From Acanthaster planci (taxonomy: Eukaryota; Echinodermata; Asteroidea; Valvatida; Acanthasteridae), in contig NW_019091362.1 in the NCBI RefSeq assembly GCF_001949145.1, positions 4,202,267 to 4,258,310 on the forward strand: a DNA stretch of 56,044 bases. The letters are read 5' to 3'. How positions within the stretch are numbered: position 1 is the first letter of the stretch; each line of letters begins with the position of its first letter. The position numbers were made by a program, and so were the translations under genes. The notes under the pieces were generated by a model that was not told the DNA's origin, made no database searches, and saw only the letters and a list, made by a program, of their open reading frames with translations. Below, in pieces: positions 40,229 to 52,431 of this stretch.

Positions 40229-42794
40229 ATAACTGGACCAAACACTCAGCAGGCATCGGTGTAATTTGTACCCATCACTTTTGATATGTTTGACGATTCC
40301 GAATCATGCATACTGCATCTCATACTAAATAGGGGCATATTTTTTGTTGTGGTGACAACACAATAGCATGGAGGTCTGCATCAAGCATTATCAGCTGTAA
40401 AAAAAAATGGCCGTTGGTGTTTACTGCGAGGGGGGGCACGGGAAGTTTTATTTAACGGTGTGTTCAGCGCGTTTTTTGCTTCATATCTCCAGGCTTGGTA
40501 GTGTACCATACAAACTGCATCACATGATCGAAAGGTAATGCAGAACTGTCCCACATGTCCCCCTAGAACAATGGCCACATGGACTCCTCACTCCACCTCT
40601 CTCCGAGCTGAGAGAGACTCAACGCAGAGCCCCATAGTTCGGAAGTCTGGCATATGGACAGAAATCTTTTGCCACATGACAGGCAATTCAGTCATATCAC
40701 TCAGTCAAATGACTTCATTCAAGTGCAAACTATTTTGCTACATGTAGGTAACATTTGGGGTTTGTTTCCCTACGGGAAGACCTGTCCTGGTGACAAAATG
40801 GTAGTACTACCGACCCTGAGGGAAAGAATTTCATCTTTTCACACTTGTCCCACATGTCTTGCCAAAAATTTGCCGCAAAATAATGTTCCAACAATTTCCA
40901 AAGTTTTTTATTCCGAATAATGTAAATTAACAGACATTTAAATGGTTACATTTGCGAGAAAAGGTTCAGCTCCATCACAAGAATTTTTAGACAGTCAAGT
41001 GAACAGCTGACGATTCAGCGGAACCAATCAGTGTCACAATGATTGTCGCACTGTAGGCCTACTCTACACGCTGGCTTATCAACAAACAGCCATGAATGTG
41101 ACAAGTGCTGCAACGACACCCCAAAACCAATCTGAAGTTTCATTTGCAATGGTCACCTTGGGACAATGGCAGAATCTTCATCTTCACCCCCGTAACTCAA
41201 ATGGTCCATTTCTCAAGGCATCTCAGCAGATTTGTTCAAGACACGATGTCCCTGTTCACGAATTTAAACAAAGACGTACAGCAACCCACACAACATAAAT
41301 ATATGCACATCAGCTTCCGTAAATGGAGAGCTGTAACGCGAAACGAACGATGACCCGTCCGTATTTGGTGAATGGGTTAAGCACATGCAAAAAGAGGAGC
41401 TCATGTTAATTTTTAAACGCTTTTCCAGCCGTTACTACTCTCACCGCGAATGAATTTAATTTGTCCGAATCATTAAGAGCATGTTTTGTGATTCAGTTGA
41501 CAGGAAAACAGCATACAAATATAAAAAACTGTCAGATTATTTTGGCGTATAAACGAAATTTGGGATAATTCGCCAAGAATTCACAGGCGTAATATATTAA
41601 TAGTCTGTAAAAATGATAAACAATTTGAATCAACTCTAACTCTCTTCACAGGGACCGCAGGACGTCATAAGAGAAATCCATTTTGTGTCAAGGGTTATGG
41701 GAAATTGAATTTAAAGGGCCGCAAAGCTTCATTTCGTACGTGCTGATCACGAACTTTACAACTTAATGAATGTATATAAACATAAATATCATTTCATTTA
41801 CTTCCTTTTAAAATATTTATTTCCTGCTACAAATTAGGGAAAATAAAGGGAAAGTAACCGTTTATAAATAACGGTAGATGCAGATTAAGCATTCTGTTTC
41901 AAACTGTCCGATTGTTACCGCTGCTGCTGGACGTGGCCTATTATAGTACATGTTCAGGGAAGCCAGGCTCTTGTGCGTTGTGACTACAACCATTCCCCTA
42001 TAGAAGTGTATTATACAGTCGCTGCCGCAGCCTGTCGTTTTTGGACGGCAGAATTTGGTGCAGCTGTGCCACAACAACACGTTACAGTACCCGGGAAAAG
42101 CCTCCAGAATAAAAATCCATTCTTGACAATAGCTGATGTTGTAAATGCCATTTTGTCCGGACACTGCTACTGCACTAATCATGAGTTCGAGAGAAAAAAA
42201 AATGGTTTCTCCCGATGGTCCGATCTGAAGTTGGCTGATTCCTAATTCAAGAGTCGTGCATGGGTACGTTGCGAATGATTTCAAACCCGATTGGTCACCG
42301 TGGAAACAATGCGTCTCCTTTTTGCCCTGAGGAAAATCATAACTGGAATATGTAGTATAGTTGCACCGAACACGCAAGCAGGGTGACATGTGAGGATAAA
42401 TATGGCATACGTATCTAACTGATTCACCAAAATACCAACTGTTCCGGCAGCAAAGCCTCATGTTTGCAGTTTCATGTATAAGCTATGATCAATAATTATG
42501 ACACCCGTTGAGTGGCAACAGGAAACGACATACCTCCCTTGAAATATAGACAGAAGAATACACAAGAAAAGGTGCAGAAGTAACAAACGAAAATGCCTCC
42601 GCATTTACCGCCCTCCACAGTACTCGCATAGTGGTTTTTCACTCTGCCATATTGGTGAATGCTTGCCCCTTCCTGGCAACGACCATGCCGAATTACCTCC
42701 TCCCCCGCATTTCAGAGGTCTACAGCTATCATCCTTGCCCTGTCTGTTGCTTTTTAAAGGTTGTCCTTTATATGTCTCCTCGGCCTCGGAAGTC
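40229..42794. other. Intergenic, no supported gene; possible 5' exon of the large gene
   Basis: A minus-strand ATG at 41681 opens MDFSYDVL and would leave phase 2 at CTGCG|GTCCCT, the phase needed by the exon at 38899. That donor is poor, so the exon is not called. Opposing open frames at 41862-42461 (minus) and 41973-42245 (plus) have no recognisable domain. Confidence 0.35.
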
Positions 42795-42916
42795 TATTCG
42801 AGTGTTTTTCACTTTTTAAAAGTGGTTTTACTTATTTTTTATACTGGTTTTCACTCCTTTCTAGTGCTTTTATTAGGGACTCGCTCTTTTTGAGAGTGCC
42901 GGTATTTCACTCTTAC
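42795..42916 (+). repeat. Palindromic ACTC repeat, copy 1
   Basis: Core AGGGACTCGCTCTTTTTGAG followed by AGTG and then TTTCACTCTTAC. Several further CACTTTTTAAAAGTGG-type inverted pieces precede it. Same core as copies at 43360, 45236 (reverse) and 45390. Confidence 0.6.
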
Positions 42917-43359
42917 GGTGCATTTGGAGGTCCGAAAGTGTCTTGGATTTCATTGGTCGGTGGCTGCTACACAGTGATGACACTCCTTTCCCTTACTCTG
43001 ATTGGCCAAATTTATATAAACATTAGCTGCGTGTGCACACTAGTAGGGTCTGTCAAAGAATAAACGAGGGACACAGCCTGGCATAAGAACTTGCGCGACT
43101 TTGAAAGAGTTGATGCCCCCTGACTTAATCAAGAGGGTCACTGCTAGCACTCCGACTGTTTCAGTACCGTACAAAGAGACGCTAGCAAGTGATGCCAAGT
43201 CTTCCCTCCCCATGGATTGCAAGGTCATATTTCCCCTATATCAAGACTCCATCCGCCACTTAAAAGATTGATGAGTAATAAAATCGGGGCTATTTATAAC
43301 TCGACTGTATTTTATGCATGTAGAGGGTGGTTCACACCAGCATCGCTACAATTAAACAC

Positions 43360-43420
43360 GAGAGGGTTTATAAGGGACTCACTCTTTTTGAGAGAGAGTT
43401 TTTCACTCTTTCGCCTTTAG
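43360..43420 (+). repeat. Palindromic ACTC repeat, copy 2
   Basis: TTTATAAGGGACTCACTCTT then TTTGAGAGAGAGTTTTTCAC then TCTTTCGCCTTTAG. The tail GCCTTT is shared with copy 4. Confidence 0.6.
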
Positions 43421-45235
43421 TGGCCCGCCGCCTTGCCTTCTTTGCTCATCACTTTTTCCAGTTGATACCATTTGGATCTTACAAAGCTGTATAGCCTACA
43501 ATAATTAGTTTGTTTTTATTGCGTTTTTGGAGGACATAATCAGAATGTTTGGGGAACGGGTACGTAATCTACATGTTTAGGGCGGCCTATACCCCCCACT
43601 GAGAGCCCGACACCCCCACGGGAACACTCACCTAAATACAGACGGACACGCTCACAAATGCATATCTTTAACTTATATTCTATCAGAATGAAAGAAGAAA
43701 ATAAATTAAGTATATTCAACGGGAACGTTTTAAGCCCCACGTCGATGGCATCGCGACATACACAAAAGGGAAGGGGCTCAAGGATATGACGCATCTGTCA
43801 GGGGTCGCCACCCACAGATTGAAAGAGTCGGTAAACCTCATGGAAAATGGAAGTACTCTACGAATAAGTGCGTTTAACCGGTCTGTTTTCCCCAAGCCCT
43901 GTATCCATCAAACAGCCTCGGAAATAAAAAGTCCCGAAATAGTTTAGTTCTTGAGGATTGATATTTGTTTGTATGTGATATGTAGCTGGTAGAGGGAAAC
44001 TTCTGCTGTCAAGGACAAGGAATGAAGTTGAGATATAGGTAAACCTCCTTTGAGTTTTTGTCAGCTAGTTATCATTTGGTGACACATTCAATAAATTAGC
44101 CGACAGAAGTTGGAGCTCTGCGAAACAGTGGTCATCTAGGGTCTAGATGTGATACCTTCATGTCAACTGCGAGGACACTTATTCTTTGTGCCAACTGAGT
44201 CATCTATGTGACGAACATCTACCCTGACTACAGAGTGGTAAGTGTCTAAGCTAGTAGGCCTATTCTTGAAAACCACGTTTCAATTCAGACGCCATGGTAG
44301 CAAGACTGAAGCAAATCGCAGGCAAATGCGGTTCGGTGAGAGGGGGCTGACGGGGACAAGCTTTTCTCAAAGGAGCCATATCACTTTTAATAATAATAGA
44401 AACGCAAATGTTTTGGTATACTTTATTTCCCTTTCTTTGGAAAGCGTGTATGAAGTCCTTAAATGTAGCGTTACCCCTCAGAAAGGCCATAAAAGGTTGC
44501 ATGAAAGCAAACGACCAAACAAGTTTGCCCCCCAATAAAAAAGAAAACAAGTTTGGATCCCCCCCGAAAATTTGGTTCGTGGATCCGTTCTTTATCGTAA
44601 CCGGAAGTTTTTTGTTGGGCTTTGGTCGAGTGGGACTAGAGATTCTGTCACAAACAGTGAGGAATTACGATGTCTTTGTTGTTGAGAAAATAAACAAACA
44701 AGCACTGAATTTATAGGAGGCATTTCTGTTGCGTTACAGCTATCATCACAACAAACCATCTCCCGAAATGGCGGCGTTTCTCGTGAGATCAGGGAAGAGA
44801 TCAATCAGGGAAGAGATCAAACAGTGGACATAAATAGAAATTGAGTGAACTTCTAGTCGCACGGTACTTCGATGGGACGGGGGGAAGTTTCCATTGTCAT
44901 GCACTGTAGATACTGGGTACTAGGTACGCAGGTACAGGGTGTGATTCACGTTTACGTTCAACGTCCTTTGAGACATCGGGTAGGAAAGAAACTTAGTCAT
45001 GAACTTATGGATATCAGGCTGTCAATGTCTCTGTTTGTCAACTCGCTAGACCAAAGTACATGACATAGGGCAGGGGGTTATAGCTGTGTTGAACAGTAGA
45101 CATTATACATGTACATATATGTCAACGACCCGCGTACAAGCCGTTGGTCTGAAACGAATTCACGGAAACTGCTCTCTGCGGACTTTAGTATTTTGACAGC
45201 CATTATGTCACACCTCTAAAAACAAAGAAGTGAAA

Positions 45236-45350
45236 CCTCACCCTCAAAAAGAGCGAGTCTCTTTTAAATCACACCACTCTAAGGACAGTGCAAACCACTC
45301 CACTCCCGAAGAGACTGAAATCACTCAAAAAGAGGAACCATAGGCCTACA
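45236..45350 (-). repeat. Palindromic ACTC repeat, copy 3 (reverse orientation)
   Basis: The reverse complement contains GAGACTCGCTCTTTTTGAGG and then GTGAGGTTTC, matching the core of copy 1. Together with copy 4 it forms an inverted pair. Confidence 0.55.
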
Positions 45351-45389
45351 AGGAAAATTATTTTAAGTTGTCCTTTACGTAACTCCTTG

Positions 45390-45482
45390 TGAGGATGGGA
45401 ATTTCACTCTTTTGGATCGGTTTTATTGAGGACTCACTCTCTTTTAGAGTGATTTTTTTTTACTCTTTTGCCTTTTAATAGA
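45390..45482 (+). repeat. Palindromic ACTC repeat, copy 4
   Basis: AATTTCACTCTTTTGGATCG, then GAGGACTCACTCTCTTTTAG, AGTGA, a T run and TACTCTTTTGCCTTTTAATA. About 40 bases from copy 3 in opposite orientation. Confidence 0.6.
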
Positions 45483-45629
45483 GCGCTGCAAAACTCCATG
45501 CTTGTACCGGCTTTTATAACTGATCCTCACATACCTTGAAACGGGCATGGTCAGTCACGTTATTTATTTGCCGTGCATAAATCAGGGCAAAACGCAACAA
45601 TTTTCGGCAACTTTATACAGGCCCGTAGG

Positions 45630-45675
45630 CTGGGGGGGGGGGGTTCGGGGGTTTTGAACGAACCCCCCCCCCCGC
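45630..45675. repeat. G-run / C-run palindrome
   Basis: A run of about twelve G, then TTCGGGGGTTTTGAACGAA, then about eleven C. It can form a hairpin or a G-quadruplex. A similar GGGGGGTTTGACGACCCCCC occurs near 46790-46815 and may mark the same kind of element end. Confidence 0.7.
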
Positions 45676-45884
45676 TTCCAAGTTCCGCTCGATGGTGTGT
45701 TTTTTATTTATCTTTTGGTAATAAATATATAATTTTAATATGCTACAATTTTCGGAATGTAAGCTGCAGTTTATACATTGATGCTCACGCGGAAAATATC
45801 TCTGCGGTTTATAATGAACTGCAGGCGGTTTATACAGCAACGTTTAAAGAACGAAATCAGTCACTAAACATGCCTCAGCGCAGC

Positions 45885-45962
45885 CTAACCCGGGGCGGGC
45901 CGCCGCAGCCGATCAGCCACGCGTACCAGCGGCGCGGCGCAGCGTTCTGCGCGCGGGGGCAA
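45885..45962. other. Isolated GC-rich, CpG-dense patch
   Basis: About 80 bases of very high GC with many CpG, including CCCGGGGCGGGCCGCCGCAG and GCGGCGCGGCGCAGCG, within otherwise AT-rich DNA. It lies about 1.1 kb upstream of the start of the Ig-domain gene, so a promoter role is possible but unproven. Confidence 0.45.
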
Positions 45963-47000
45963 GTCATGTTTTCATTGGTTGCCGTTTACAATGGCTCTAC
46001 CCACGTGTTGGAAATGAAGGAAACCAGTCCAGAAAGACTGAATATACTTGTTAATGCCCTATAAGTACCGTTCGCACCTCACATATTGTGTGGTACGTCT
46101 GTTTGTTTTTGTCTTTTATGGTTGTGTAATCCATGCTGTTTACCAATTTACTGGTCGTAAAAAGAACAGCTGCATGGCCCACCAAGCGAAGACTCAGGAC
46201 ACTAATCCAGCCCACTAAAATTCGTATTATCGAGGACTTGAAAAAGTTTAGGCGTATTGAAAACACTCGTTCGTGCGCTGGTTCACGTTACAATTGAAGA
46301 ATGCGCACTAGAAACTGGCGCAGACCCAATGGGCACTTCGAAATTTCACTTCTCACGTTTGTGTATGGAGCAACATTTTATCTCCAATTTCACAAATGGT
46401 GAAATTTAATCAAACTCAAAATATTTTGATTCATAAATGTCGATTTCATATACCCGCTACAAAGTTCCGATGACATGTTAATTTGGTCCGATTTTCCAGG
46501 TTTTTTTCCGAAGTGCAAAATGACATGCGCCCTAAAATACATTACAATGTTCATATCATTCGCTCGCCGTCACCCAGCGCCTGATTCAAGGTGTAGAGTA
46601 AAGAGCAAATTCATTACCAGGCCAATTTAAAATACGCCGTGAATCTTGAAAACTGAAGTAGGGAGCCTATACAAGTCTTACAATGCATCCTTCGGTTCGC
46701 GACAAACATGGAACTTGTTCAATGTTGTGTTCCAAAGCGCATTATGATTTGTATAAAAATATATGTTCACAGTGCCAAAAGTTCCACTTTTGGGGGGTTT
46801 GACGACCCCCCCCCGGTCTAGGTCGGGTAACAGAAAGGCAGGAAAGGGTTCTTGAACCGAACATACGTGCCAACAGAAATTGTAATTGATAGGTGACATC
46901 CCATAAGTTTGACTGTACTTCTTACTGAGATCTAAATTCGTAAATTTCAGCCTCAGATGCCTATGAAGTTTTCTCCGGACTGCTTTTACTTTGAGTAACA
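45963..47000 (+). other. Upstream region of the Ig-domain gene
   Basis: No supported coding exon. The minus-strand frame at 46678-47055 overlaps the signal-peptide exon and is treated as a shadow. The promoter and 5'UTR of the Ig gene should lie here, but no TATA box stands out. Confidence 0.4.
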
Positions 47001-47088
47001 ATGAAGTGTCGGATGCATCACCTCCTTCTCGTTGTGACACTGCAGTTCCTATCATCTACCCTGGCACAGTTTGAACCACGTACATCTT
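47001..47088 (+). CDS. Ig-gene exon 1: signal peptide
   Basis: The ATG at 47001 in context AACAATGA starts MKCRMHHLLLVVTLQFLSST, continuing LAQFEPRTS. Predicted cleavage after LA. Strong donor CTT|GTAAGTAA, phase 1. Confidence 0.85.
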
Positions 47089-50000
47089 GTAAGTAATGAC
47101 TTCCGTTTTTCTAACAATTAATAATAATTATGCGCTCATACATGGAAAAAGTAACTTTCAAGCCTCAAGGTCAACCTTGGAAGTATAGAGACCCAGCTTC
47201 GCTCGTGCTGTGCCGTACTTGTATCCCATCAGTCCCATCCAACTAAGCCTCCCTCTATTTCAGCTTTGTGAATCCCATGCGTACGCTGCAAAGGATATTT
47301 TACTGCTGCGATCAGTTATCTATATACACGTAGGCCTAGCGATTCTGCGCGAAGGTGTCGTGCGTGCTGACATTTTCGTGGTAATCCCTGGCCGTGTGAA
47401 CATAATTATTTTATTCAAAGAGAATGTCGCAGTGGTACTGTCAGCGAACATAATACCAGATTACGAAGCACTTGAATATGTCCATCCTTAAGTCTCGTCC
47501 CAGGCTGATGTGGTCAATTATTCGGTGAAATCAGGCTAGTTTGTTTGATTATTTTCAAAACTTCTAAGCCCTAAACGCTTGGACACGTCTTCTTCTAATG
47601 AGGTCAACGTTACTGTCGCTTGTTGAATTTCCGACTGCTTTTTTTCAATCTGTACCACAGACGTCCGTATATCTCCACCGGAGGGAATTCAGAGCTTGCA
47701 GGGACTTCACCAGAAGCTTCGTTGTGATGCCAGTTACATGGGGGAACCAGTGGACATTGTGTGGTCAAAAAACGACCAAGAAATACCAGACACAAATCCT
47801 AGGTGGGTAGACCTTTAGGAGGTTCCCTTTACGTTTATTAGCCTGACTGTCAACAATTTGCATAGCGTTCTATTTACGCAAATGAGCGGAAACGCAAAAC
47901 GTCGACGACAAGCGGTTTGCCGCCACGCGATATTCACATGAGACGGAACTTTGTAAATAATATTTGCATATCATTACCGTATGTCTGTAATTCTCCACAA
48001 GTGCCCTGAGTTGAAATGTACCCTTGAGATAGACAAAGCTGATTAGACAAGCTCGTGCGAAGTTTTTTAACCACGCTCACGGTGCATATGCGACTAGAGG
48101 ACACTTTGTATCCTGGAAAAATGAAACATGGGAGGGGAGGTTCGCTTGCAACAAACAGAAAGAATCTCACTCTGAAATAACGAGGGGTCAAGTAAGGACG
48201 TGTTGCGAGGTCTTAAAAAGAGACGCAACATGGAAAAGCGTTTGACTGCAGAAAAAGAATAACCAAAAACCTACTTTAGTCAACAACCAAGAAACAATTT
48301 GAAAAAACAAATCAAAACTCTGTTTTCAGACCCGCCAAACACACACTTATCCCCTTGTTACAACACTGACACTGACAGGCCTATCGTTATTTAAAGGATA
48401 CTTTTTTTCTATACTTTCTTCGATTTGATCAAGAATAACTATCGACGAGAATGTCAACCGGATGGACACAGCTTCCTTCTCAATTTTAACCATTCTGAAC
48501 ACGAGGGTCAGCGACAGCGGGCGCTACAGCTGTCGTGTGATGCCCCCCGGCAGAGGCATATCTACCGTGATCGTCACCATATATGAACGTAGGTTGTCCG
48601 AAGTGTGCACTCACATTACAATGTCTTGGAAGACTGGTCCTCTCTCTCTCTTTGTCTGTCTCTCTGTCTCTCTTACCGCTGTTGTAAAGAGTTCATTCAG
48701 TGATTCCTTTTTTAGTGTATGAAACTATTGACTTTGTTTTAGGGATGTAAGCGCATTTTCATTACTTTCCCGGCAACTATTAAGGAGTTCTGGCTGTGAT
48801 GAAAAGGAGGGAAAGCATTGATCGGGTCGTAGGTTTTTTTTCTGTTTACATTGTGAACCTAAATTTGCTCATCGGAAAAAATTTCCAGGAAACGATCAAC
48901 AATGAATCCCCCAAGAAACGCAAATTTAGGAAAGCTTTTAATCTTATAATTCCACCACCTTTTGTGCACAATTCAAGGCAACATCGAGATTTTTTCCAAT
49001 ATTGAAAACCGGATTTGTATGAAAACTCGATTGGCACCAAAATGCCCTTTTAATTAAACACAGCGAAATCAAAATTGAAAGTATTGTCAACCAAACAACC
49101 ACAAAGGTGCATTTTCGAGAGTTATGGGAATGAAAAGCAAATCTTCCATGAGAGCGTGTCGGTAGCAACTAAGTGAGCTTCAGAGAAACGCACGTAAGGT
49201 CGCAAAACCGCATTCCTTTCAAGAATGACATAGCAAAAGTAAGTCGACAATGCGACAAGTGAAAAGTGAACCCTCCCTTTCCAAAATACGAGCATTGACA
49301 CTGTTTCCCCACGATCCTTTCCACAGGCCCACAGGTCAGTGGGAGTCCAGCTCAGCTGTTGTCTCCGGACAAAAACATGACACTGATGTGCCAGATGACG
49401 CCGGACCTCGTCGAGTACGGGGCCAAAATTTTCTGGCACAAAGAGGGTCGCTTTGTGGGTACAAGGGTAAGTGTCACAGTTATATCTGAATTCTGAGGGA
49501 ACAACAATTCACTGGCGGGCCGCTAGAAATCAAGCTGGGAGCGCTGTTCAAAACTGGATCCTCGACCCCTATAGATCTAGCTGTATTGTTGAACCCCCTG
49601 GCTGTACACATTTCTACCCAATAGATTCTTTTGAATATTTTTCCATTTTCTGGGGAGTTGTCTCAATTATCATCCCTTTGAGCACTCATGATGGCAGTGT
49701 TAGGCATTGCAATGAAGACTAACTCTCTCAACTGCCATGTTGAGCAGTAACATCATCGCGAGCACCACCCATCAACCACCAGAGCGACGCCCACCAACCA
49801 AAGCAACCGTCATTGTCGTACTCGCCATCATGACCGAAGGCGTACAGTTTTGAAACTAGTTTAAATAGCAAATACATTTTGTCACTTTGGAAGTTCGAAA
49901 ATTATCCTCAAAATACGCACTTTTTTACCATGCCGTGAAAGTGTGCAGGATTCTACCCAGCTCAAAAGTTCCCGACTTCCCCCCGCGGTTACTCCCCTGG

Positions 50001-52355
50001 TGACCAACGTCTCTCTCAATTAACACAAGCATTCCTTACCTACCATCCCATCAATACTCCCAATCGCCGTCACTGGCAGGCCCCAGCATCAGCAAATCAT
50101 CCTCACAATTAATTAGATCAATCGTCATCATTGTACCCGAGTATCTTAAAATTAACACTCTGTCCTTTGATAGGGATTTATAGACGTCGATGCCAACGGT
50201 TCTCCGGATGTTTTTATATCACCCAACGGATCCCTCACGATCATCAATCCACAGCCTGTCTTTGGTGGGACATACACCTGTCGTGTGAGGTACACTGTGT
50301 ATGGTAGAATCAACTACTTGTCTAATGACATCAAAGTCTACGGTAAATTTCATCTTCCTGTGGATTCTTAGTTTTCATCCTTTTTCAAACCCACGTGCCC
50401 TCAACTCCATACCCTTTTAATTTTAAGGTTTATTTGATAGGTTCCAAGCTCGATCTCCATATGTGTTTCACCCAACTGTTCAGTCATTTCCACGTTTTCT
50501 ATGACTTAAATGAAAACTCAAGACCAACCATCAACACATAAACCGTGAAGTATTACATCGTGGCTGGATATCTTGGCAAGCGCCCTCTACGTTACACTGT
50601 TTGAGGAGTAGAGTATTTATCTTAAGACCAATAAATTTGAAAGTAGATTCAGAACGAGCGGTCATAAAAAAGCTTCTTGACTGAAATGAGACCGGTAACT
50701 TTCAATGTTTCTCGCTTCAACAGCATCTATAAATGAAAGAAGACTCAGTCAATGCCGATTTATTCCGTCCAAAATATGAGCATCAGGCCACAACCCCTGC
50801 TGAAACATTTGTCTCAAAGGACCGTGAAATATGGGAGCATAGAAAGGCCACAACGAAAATTAATTTTCAAATCTGTCTAGCTGCGATAGGTTTGAGTTGG
50901 ATTAAGAATTTACGGACAAATCCACTAAAGTTTTACTTGACATTCCAACAATTAACCCACAGGCGATGACGTACAAACAAGATGGCGAGATAATAGCTCC
51001 CCACAGCGAGGAAGCAATTTTGAAAAAAACTGTTTCATTGTGGCCCTTCTACGATTCCGTAGTAATGTTCTACGACTTGTTTTCCTGAAACATGTATATA
51101 GTTTCATGTATATGTATGTACTCTGCATTATTTTAGTCAATATCTCAGTCCAAACTGAGCCTTACAATTGGTACAACGCGAACTCACGGCGCCCTCTGCA
51201 GCTTCAGTGCATCGTTGAGGGATTTCCGTACGCCGAAGTCTTCTGGAGTTACCAGGGCAACCGAATTTGGGGCAGTGACATGGTTAATAACGTCACATTG
51301 ATGACAAGACCACTGGACCACGTGACCATGCTGTCCACGCTGTCCATCCGGCGTCTTCCGGGCAATTTTAACGTCACACATTTCATGTGTACGGGCAGTA
51401 ATCAGTTCGGCGTGGACCAGAAGGTGGCATCGGTGGTTAACACGGGTAAAAATTCCTATTTATTTGCCCTGGAACCCCTCGCAATGAAGTGCAGTCCCTG
51501 TACTTTCATCAATTTCCCTCTTTTGGTGTGGAAATTGATTTAGTTTGTATAGGTGCCTATCTGCAATGAAATAATCTGTTCAAAGTCAGATTCAAAAGGG
51601 CCTACAGAAAGTTTAGCAAACGACATGTTGACCGACCACGCTACCTTTGGTTGATGTGGGGTGTGTGGGCCAGGCTGTATTGTTACGGTGCAATTTGACT
51701 GCAAACAGCCGACAGACGATACTGTCATGCGAATAGTTATGCAGGTTCCGAATACTATTTACAAAGACAAACGATAACAGAAAGCGTTAAAGGCAAGCGG
51801 TAAACCGCTCAATATTGTTCATTTACACATGAGGCAGAAATCCGCTGTGCATATCGTCCACAATAGGGTCCCACATGAAGAAACAAGGATGATTATGAAG
51901 CAAGATATAGGACGGAGAGCAACCCCCCCCCCACACACACACCCATGTACACACCTCCGTCCCATATCTTGCTGGGTATATAAGCGCTAAACCGTGCCAG
52001 TCAGTGAGTGACCGGTGACGTCATCCCTTACGAGACCATCTATTGTCCCACAGGATATCACTGTATTGTTTTGTTTTACCTCGCAGATTGTGTTTACCGC
52101 TGTGGGCCCAGTTTAGAAATATTTCTATCACAACATCGTGTGCTTTGGATACTGCGATGTTAATTCCACGTGCATCCGTCTTCAATCACTTCGCCACATC
52201 TTTTTTCTCCCTCTAATATCGTGTGTTAATTTTGTTTCTTACGTACAGAGCGTGTCTTCAGCCCGTACGGGATTGGCGCCTCATCAGCAGTGATGCAATC
52301 TGCAACCGTCTGCGTTATTACATTAATTCTCTGTGTTCTACTTATAATGAACTGA
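47001..52355 (+). CDS. GPI-anchored cell-surface protein with three immunoglobulin domains
   Basis: Seven exons join in phase: 47001-47088, 47661-47802, 48434-48588, 49327-49466, 50174-50342, 51137-51445 and 52249-52355, 1,110 bases, 369 residues plus TGA. Signal peptide HLLLVVTLQFLSSTLA (cut near residue 22). Ig1 has Cys51 and Cys110 with Trp64 and DSGRYSC. Ig2 has Cys150 and Cys211 with Trp165 and GGTYTC. Ig3 has Cys256 and Cys316 with Trp268. At least six N-glycosylation sequons (NMT, NGS twice, NIS, NVT twice). The C-terminus is a hydrophobic stretch ending two residues after LLIM with no basic tail, preceded by small residues GASSA, the pattern of a GPI-attachment signal. Three Ig domains plus GPI recall the IgLON layout, but orthology is not shown. 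A role in adhesion or neural recognition is inference. Confidence 0.88.
47661..48588 (+). CDS. Ig-gene exons 2-3: Ig domain 1, split by an intron
   Basis: Exon 47661-47802 holds strands up to KLRCDASY and DIVWSKND; exon 48434-48588 holds SILTILNTRVSDSGRYSC. The acceptor CTGTACCACAG and the donor CCTAG|GTGGGT frame the first; GATCAAG and GAAC|GTAGGT frame the second. The intron falls in the middle of the Ig fold. Confidence 0.88.
49327..50342 (+). CDS. Ig-gene exons 4-5: Ig domain 2, split by an intron
   Basis: Exon 49327-49466 holds NMTLMCQM and AKIFWHKEG; exon 50174-50342 holds NGSLTIINPQPVFGGTYTC and RVRY. The exon pattern repeats that of domain 1, which suggests domain duplication. Confidence 0.88.
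51137..51445 (+). CDS. Ig-gene exon 6: Ig domain 3 in one exon
   Basis: Complete Ig domain: LQLQCIVEGFPYAEVFWSYQ, then LSTLSIRRLPGNFNVTHFMC and TGSNQFG. Unlike domains 1 and 2 it has no internal intron. It also contains two N-glycosylation sequons (NVT). Donor ACGG|GTAAAA, phase 1. Confidence 0.9.
52249..52355 (+). CDS. Ig-gene exon 7: probable GPI-attachment signal and stop
   Basis: Reads ERVFSPYGIGASSAVMQS, then ATVCVITLILCVLLIMN-stop. The hydrophobic run reaches the C-terminus, which favours GPI anchoring over a transmembrane receptor with a cytoplasmic tail. Acceptor TTACGTACAG. Confidence 0.8.
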
Positions 52356-52425
52356 ACACAAATTAGTTGCCACTTGCAACTTGTAACATGCATTACTTCT
52401 GTGTGTATATGGTTCAGAGGTTTGC

Positions 52426-52431
52426 AATAAA
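52426..52431 (+). terminator. Polyadenylation signal AATAAA of the Ig gene
   Basis: Exact AATAAA about 70 bases after the TGA at 52353-52355, in a TTTGCAATAAAGTTTA context. Confidence 0.7.

Noticed and set aside
41862-42461. 199-codon minus frame and overlapping plus frame at 41973-42245
   Set aside because: Both strands are open over the same bases, no domain is recognisable on either, and neither has supporting splice or start signals.
45573-46064. 163-codon plus-strand frame across the G/C run and GC-rich patch
   Set aside because: Passes through homopolymer and repeat sequence; translation is low-complexity and lacks any domain.
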